Source of the DNA: Nautilia profundicola AmH
Lineage (GTDB): Bacteria > Campylobacterota > Campylobacteria > Campylobacterales > Nautiliaceae
NCBI RefSeq assembly: GCF_000021725.1
Contig: NC_012115.1
Coordinates: 707,001 to 771,000, forward strand
Reading direction: 5' to 3'
Length of the DNA: 64,000 nucleotides
The position numbers were made by a program, and so were the translations under genes. Below the pieces are notes generated by a model, which had not been told where the DNA came from, ran no database searches, and saw only the letters and a program-made list of their open reading frames with translations. Positions within the stretch are counted from its first letter, which is position 1. Each line of letters starts with the position of its first letter. Of the stretch, positions 60,317 to 64,000 are shown in pieces.

Positions 60317-60963
60317 GAGTTGAGGCTAAAACATTAGAAGATGCATATTATGAAGCTGCCAAAAAATTAAACTGTTCTGTAACCGATTTAGAAGTTACAA
60401 TAATCCAATATCCGAGCAGAGGTCTTTTTGGCCTTTTTTCAAAGACTGCCATTATAGAAGTGGATGATAATATTCAAAGGGATATTGAAGATGTAATCCC
60501 CGAGATAAAAGAACAACTAAAAAAATTATTTGAAAAATCTTGTTTTAACCTTGACACTTTTGAGGTGTATAAATATGACGAAGAAACTGTTTTCATTAAA
60601 ATAGACGGAGAAGACGCCGCATTACTCATCGGAAAAGAAGGGTATAGGTATAATGCGCTAAACTTTATGCTTTACAGCTGGATAAACCAAAAATACGGTT
60701 TTAAAGTTAGACTTGAAATAGCTGAATTTTTAAAAACACAAGAAGAAATGCTTAGAAGTTTTTTAGCTCCGTTTATAGAAAAAGTAAGGGAAAGAGGTTA
60801 CGGTAAAACAAAACCTTTTGATGGAATTTTGGCTTTTATTGCACTTGAAATATTAAGAGAAGAATTTCCTGACAGATACGTGGCAATTAAAGACAGAAAC
60901 GGTGAAAAATTTGTTGTTATAGGTGAAAAACATGGAAACAATAGCGGCAATAGCGACGCCTAA
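60313..60963 (+). CDS. jag: Jag/KhpB-type RNA-binding protein
   Basis: 216 residues. The Jag N-terminal domain (1-50: RVEAKTLEDAYYEAAKKLNC, YPSRGLFGLFSKTAIIEV) is followed by a KH domain (about 85-155) with IGKEGYRYNALNFML as the GxxG-like loop. The C-terminal R3H domain is not clearly present: the end (RYVAIKDRNGEKFVVIGEKHGNN) is related but short. It binds RNA, presumably with KhpA. Overlaps yidC by 4 bases and mnmE by 32. Confidence 0.92.
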   Translation: MRVEAKTLEDAYYEAAKKLNCSVTDLEVTIIQYPSRGLFGLFSKTAIIEVDDNIQRDIEDVIPEIKEQLKKLFEKSCFNLDTFEVYKYDEETVFIKIDGEDAALLIGKEGYRYNALNFMLYSWINQKYGFKVRLEIAEFLKTQEEMLRSFLAPFIEKVRERGYGKTKPFDGILAFIALEILREEFPDRYVAIKDRNGEKFVVIGEKHGNNSGNSDA

Positions 60964-62260
60964 CGGTGTCGGCGCCATTTCAATCGTTAGATTATCAGGA
61001 GATAATGCTTACGAAATTGCAAAAAAACTTACAAAAAAAGATTTAACTCCAAGAGTCGCTACACTATCAAAACTTTACAATAATAAAAACGAACTAATAG
61101 ACATAGGTCTTGTAATATATTTCAAAGCTCCAAATTCATTTACAGGAGAAGATATAGTTGAATTTCAATGTCACGGCGGGGTTATCGTTAGCAGACTCGT
61201 ATTGGAAACTTTATTTGAATACGGTGCAAGAGCGGCATTTCCAGGTGAATTTACTAAAAGGGCTTTTTTAAATGGTAAAATCGACGCTTCACAGGCGGAA
61301 GCTATTGCAAAACTTATTGAAACACGTTCTCGCGAAGGAGCTAAACTTCTTTCACGTCAGTTAGATGGTGACCTTGGAGAATTTGTTGATGAAGTAAGAG
61401 AAAAATTAATTGAAATAATGGCTTATACCGAAGTGTTTATTGATTATGCTGAAGAAGATCTACCTGAAACTTTAGGATATGAAATAGAAGAAAGACTTGC
61501 TAAAATAGAACACCTGCTCAAGCATACTCTTGAAGTCAGCAAAAGAAGAGAAGGAATGCTCAGCGGATACAAAATAGCAATAGTCGGAAAACCTAATGTC
61601 GGTAAAAGTTCTATTCTAAATGCATTGCTTAATAAACAAAGGGCAATTGTCAGCGATATTGCAGGGACGACAAGAGATACTATAGAAGAAGATATACAAA
61701 TAGGCTCACATTTAATTAGAATAATTGACACAGCCGGTATAAGAGCAGCTAAAGATGAAATTGAAAAAATAGGTGTGGAAAGAAGCAAAGAAGCAATAAA
61801 AGAAGCCGATATAGTATTAGCCGTGTTTGACGCAACGGAATTTACCGACGAAGATGAACAAATTTTAAATATCATAAAAGAAAGCGGAAAAGATACCATA
61901 ATCGTTATTAATAAAATTGATAAAGGTATTGATAGTGATATATCAAAATTTGAGAATATGCCTGTTGTTAAAATATCCGCAAAAGAAGATATCACTCCAC
62001 TTGTTGAAAAGCTTAAAGAAATTTTAGATTCATACAGTGGAGAGGATGAGCATGTATTAATTTCAGCTCGTCAGATAAATGCCGTAGAAAAAGCGCTTAA
62101 ATCCATTGAAGAATCAAAAGAGTTTTTACAAACGGGTGAGCTTGAACTTTTCAGTTATCAGATACAAGATGCTATACGTGCAATTAGTGAGATTACAAAA
62201 CCTTTTGAATACGACGAAATGCTTGATAAAATGTTCGGAAGCTTTTGCGTCGGAAAATAA
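60932..62260 (+). CDS. mnmE: tRNA modification GTPase MnmE (TrmE)
   Basis: It works with MnmG to make cmnm5U34 in tRNAs. 442 residues. The folate-binding N domain (METIAAIATPNGVGAISIVRLSG) is followed by the helical domain, then the G domain with GKPNVGKSS near 218, TRDTIEE near 241, DTAGIR near 262 and NKID near 328, and the C-terminal FCVGK with the conserved Cys. Start ATG at 60932 after TAGGTG; an in-frame GTG at 60923 adds three residues. Confidence 0.97.
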   Translation: METIAAIATPNGVGAISIVRLSGDNAYEIAKKLTKKDLTPRVATLSKLYNNKNELIDIGLVIYFKAPNSFTGEDIVEFQCHGGVIVSRLVLETLFEYGARAAFPGEFTKRAFLNGKIDASQAEAIAKLIETRSREGAKLLSRQLDGDLGEFVDEVREKLIEIMAYTEVFIDYAEEDLPETLGYEIEERLAKIEHLLKHTLEVSKRREGMLSGYKIAIVGKPNVGKSSILNALLNKQRAIVSDIAGTTRDTIEEDIQIGSHLIRIIDTAGIRAAKDEIEKIGVERSKEAIKEADIVLAVFDATEFTDEDEQILNIIKESGKDTIIVINKIDKGIDSDISKFENMPVVKISAKEDITPLVEKLKEILDSYSGEDEHVLISARQINAVEKALKSIEESKEFLQTGELELFSYQIQDAIRAISEITKPFEYDEMLDKMFGSFCVGK

Positions 62261-62277
62261 AATTTAAAGGAGTCAAT

Positions 62278-62670
62278 ATGACAATAATAGAGCTTAAAAA
62301 AATGATGATGAAAGCAAAAAAAGAAGATAAAACAAAAGCAAACGCACTTATGATGCTTGTGGATTCAGCTCAAAAAATTGCAAAAGAAAAGGGTGAGGAA
62401 GTTAGCGAAAAAACTATCCAGGAAGCTGCTAAAAAGCTTGCTAAAATGGCAAAAGAATCAATAGAAGCAGGAATGGAAGAAGCTAAGAAAGAACTTGAAA
62501 TATATGAAAGTTTCTTGCCTAAAATGCTTGGAGAAGAGGAAACAACTAAAATCGTTAAAGAAATCATCGATGAAATAGGCGGTAAAAATATGGGTGAAAT
62601 TATGAAAAGACTAAAAGCAAGAGGTGATATTGATATGGCTCTTGCGAGTAGGATTATTAAATCACTTTAA
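62278..62670 (+). CDS. yqeY: GatB/YqeY domain protein
   Basis: A 130-residue helical protein resembling the tRNA-binding tail domain of GatB: IELKKMMMKAKKEDKTKANALMMLV and IYESFLPKMLGEEETTKIVKEII near 80-102, ending in GDIDMALASRIIKSL. About 15-20 residues shorter than usual. Function as a stand-alone protein is not settled. Start ATG at 62278 follows AAAGGAG. Converges with the gdh gene (9-base overlap). Confidence 0.9.
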   Translation: MTIIELKKMMMKAKKEDKTKANALMMLVDSAQKIAKEKGEEVSEKTIQEAAKKLAKMAKESIEAGMEEAKKELEIYESFLPKMLGEEETTKIVKEIIDEIGGKNMGEIMKRLKARGDIDMALASRIIKSL

Positions 62671-64000
62671 TAATTGAAGAATTAAAGAATTGGCTATATG
62701 AGAAAGAAGGGTTAGAGATTTTTTCTCTTTTTTTATTTTTTTAATCTCTTCAATAATATCTTCATATTCGTCATTTTTTCTTTTTATATAATTATCAAAA
62801 GAACGTTTTAAGTTTTTGGCATTAAAATCGGAAGAATTTATAACCTCTTTTGCAAAAGTAATAACAAAGTATTCTATCAATCTTTCAACTTCTTCTTTTA
62901 AATTTTTATCTAATCTGTTTTTTGGTTTTATACTTTTTATAGTTTTGAGTATTGTGTTGATTTTAAATTTCGTGATAATTAATTTGAACAGATTTAAGAT
63001 TGTTTTTAAATCAAGATTATATTCGTGTTTAATCATAAACATTGCAGGTAAAAATTTATAAAAGTCTTTCCATTTTTCATATATTTCAAGTTCGTTTTGC
63101 TGATTTATGAGTTTTCTTAAGTCGTCTTTGTATGTGATAAATAAAAGAGGTTTAATATTACTGTTTTCAAGAGATTTTACCATCCATTTAACGGCAAATT
63201 TAATTGTTTGCTCTACGTCGATTAAAAGGTCATATTGTTTATTTACGTCATTAACATTTTGAATGATTTCTTTTCTTAAAACGTCCGCATTAATAAGTTC
63301 GTTCATTATTAAATAACTCTCTATTTTATATTTAAACGATTTTTCATGGTAATCACTAATAAAGCCTATTCCGTGAGCATTTATGATTTTGTTGGCTATT
63401 TGTGTAGCAATAATTTCTTTTTTTAAAGGATGTGAAAAAATTTCATGTTCGAATTTGTTGAAAAAAGATTCTGGAAAATATTCTTTTAAAAATTTATCAT
63501 AATAATTTGAATCTAATACGTTCGATTCTAATATATATTTTTTCAAAAATATTTTGCTGTAAAGCATAACTATAGCGAGTGCAGGCCTTATTACGTGAGT
63601 ATTTTGATATAGAGTTTCTATTTCACTATTTTTCGGCATATTATAATTTTTTCTTTTAAAATAATCGGTATTTTTTTCTAAGATTTCCAAAACTTTGATC
63701 AATTTTTCTTTATATATTTTTTTCTCATCCAATGATAATAACAAAGCATGTTCAAAATTGTTTTGTAACACCTTGTCAATTACATCGTTTTGAATTTCTT
63801 TTAAGATTTTAATTTTTTCATTTTCTGTAAGTTTGTTTTTATCGATTAAACTGTTCAGAATAATTTTTAAATTTACTTCATAGTCACTTATATTAACACC
63901 TGCGGAATTATCAATAGCATCAAGATTGATTTTACCGCCTTTAAGAGCGTATTCATATCTTCCTTGCATTGTAAGAGCTAAGTTTGCACCTTCACAGATA
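62662..64000 (-). CDS. NAD-specific glutamate dehydrogenase (large type), C-terminal part; runs off the window
   Basis: The reading frame is open to the last base. Residues before the Met at 63969 read ICEGANLALT, continuing into QGRYEYALKGGKINLDAIDNSAG and VNISDYEVNLKI. This is the conserved segment of the large (about 1,000-1,600 residue) Bac_GDH family, so the gene starts well beyond the window. About 445 residues are visible, mainly the helical C-terminal region with many Asn, Lys and Ile. It deaminates glutamate to 2-oxoglutarate with NAD, a catabolic or redox role. Confidence 0.88.
   Translation of the reverse strand, partial: ICEGANLALTMQGRYEYALKGGKINLDAIDNSAGVNISDYEVNLKIILNSLIDKNKLTENEKIKILKEIQNDVIDKVLQNNFEHALLLSLDEKKIYKEKLIKVLEILEKNTDYFKRKNYNMPKNSEIETLYQNTHVIRPALAIVMLYSKIFLKKYILESNVLDSNYYDKFLKEYFPESFFNKFEHEIFSHPLKKEIIATQIANKIINAHGIGFISDYHEKSFKYKIESYLIMNELINADVLRKEIIQNVNDVNKQYDLLIDVEQTIKFAVKWMVKSLENSNIKPLLFITYKDDLRKLINQQNELEIYEKWKDFYKFLPAMFMIKHEYNLDLKTILNLFKLIITKFKINTILKTIKSIKPKNRLDKNLKEEVERLIEYFVITFAKEVINSSDFNAKNLKRSFDNYIKRKNDEYEDIIEEIKKIKKEKKSLTLLSHIANSLILQLLK

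Overview
The window is a gene-dense stretch (about 69 protein genes in 64 kb, many overlapping by 1 to 23 bases) of an AT-rich bacterial chromosome. The gene content and order point to the Campylobacterota (Epsilonproteobacteria). Diagnostic runs are tsaE-lptB-rpoN, lon-bamD-valS beside fliW-proC-pseudopilin genes, rpmH-rnpA-yidD-yidC-jag-mnmE, a DUF2018 gene, a PgbA_N-type gene, and NifS/NifU as general Fe-S assembly proteins. A deep-branching thermophilic or vent lineage such as Nautiliales is my guess from overall impression; I cannot verify the genus.

Layout. 1-9.8 kb: 3' part of purH, an MFS transporter, three small lineage proteins, a polyprenyl synthase, a ParA-like ATPase, a PPK2 polyphosphate kinase, trpD, tsaE, lptB, rpoN and ybeY. 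9.9-17.1 kb: queC, argB, a CPA2 antiporter, fliW, a UvrD-type helicase, an MFS transporter and a DedA protein. 17.1-20.2 kb: an accessory cluster with two NifX/NifB-like small proteins (one with a Gly/Arg/Phe tail), a SLAC1-type channel and a DUF134 regulator. Paired CATATG-centred palindromes sit at both promoters of this cluster. It also holds a striking tandem array of 52 perfect copies of a heptamer, bounded by REP-like inverted repeats. 20.2-22.8 kb: a very AT-rich two-gene ATPase plus HNH nuclease module, best read as a Septu-like (PtuA/PtuB) anti-phage system. 22.8-39.8 kb: a sirtuin, a flavin oxidoreductase, proA, Ppx, ilvB-ilvN, lpxD, nifS-nifU, an EAL protein, a fumarate-reductase-type flavoprotein, a PgbA_N protein, glcD, xth and a second DedA. 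39.8-54 kb: a diguanylate cyclase, a Dabb protein, an aminotransferase, a second PPK2, a chemoreceptor with a NIT domain, and the leftward run cysE, tmk, coaD, ubiX, flgA, lon, bamD, valS. 54-64 kb: a second fliW, proC, three pseudopilin-like genes, hpf, the rpmH-to-mnmE run, yqeY, and the 3' part of a large NAD-glutamate dehydrogenase.

How the parts fit. Most genes are housekeeping: amino acids (Trp, Arg, Pro, Ile/Val, Cys), purines, queuosine and cofactors, envelope assembly (LptB, LpxD, BamD, YidC), flagellar control (RpoN, two FliW, FlgA) and signalling (cyclic-di-GMP enzymes and a chemoreceptor). Two PPK2 enzymes and a Ppx-type phosphatase imply an active polyphosphate economy.

The parts least explained by standard annotation are four. 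First, the heptamer array with its bounding palindromes, and related short heptamer runs at the trpD/tsaE and nifS/nifU junctions. Second, the shared operator pairs of the NifX/DUF134 cluster. Third, the Septu-like module. Fourth, the rnpA gene, which has no ATG, GTG or TTG start and may begin at ATT inside rpmH. No rRNA, tRNA, CRISPR array or complete insertion sequence was seen.
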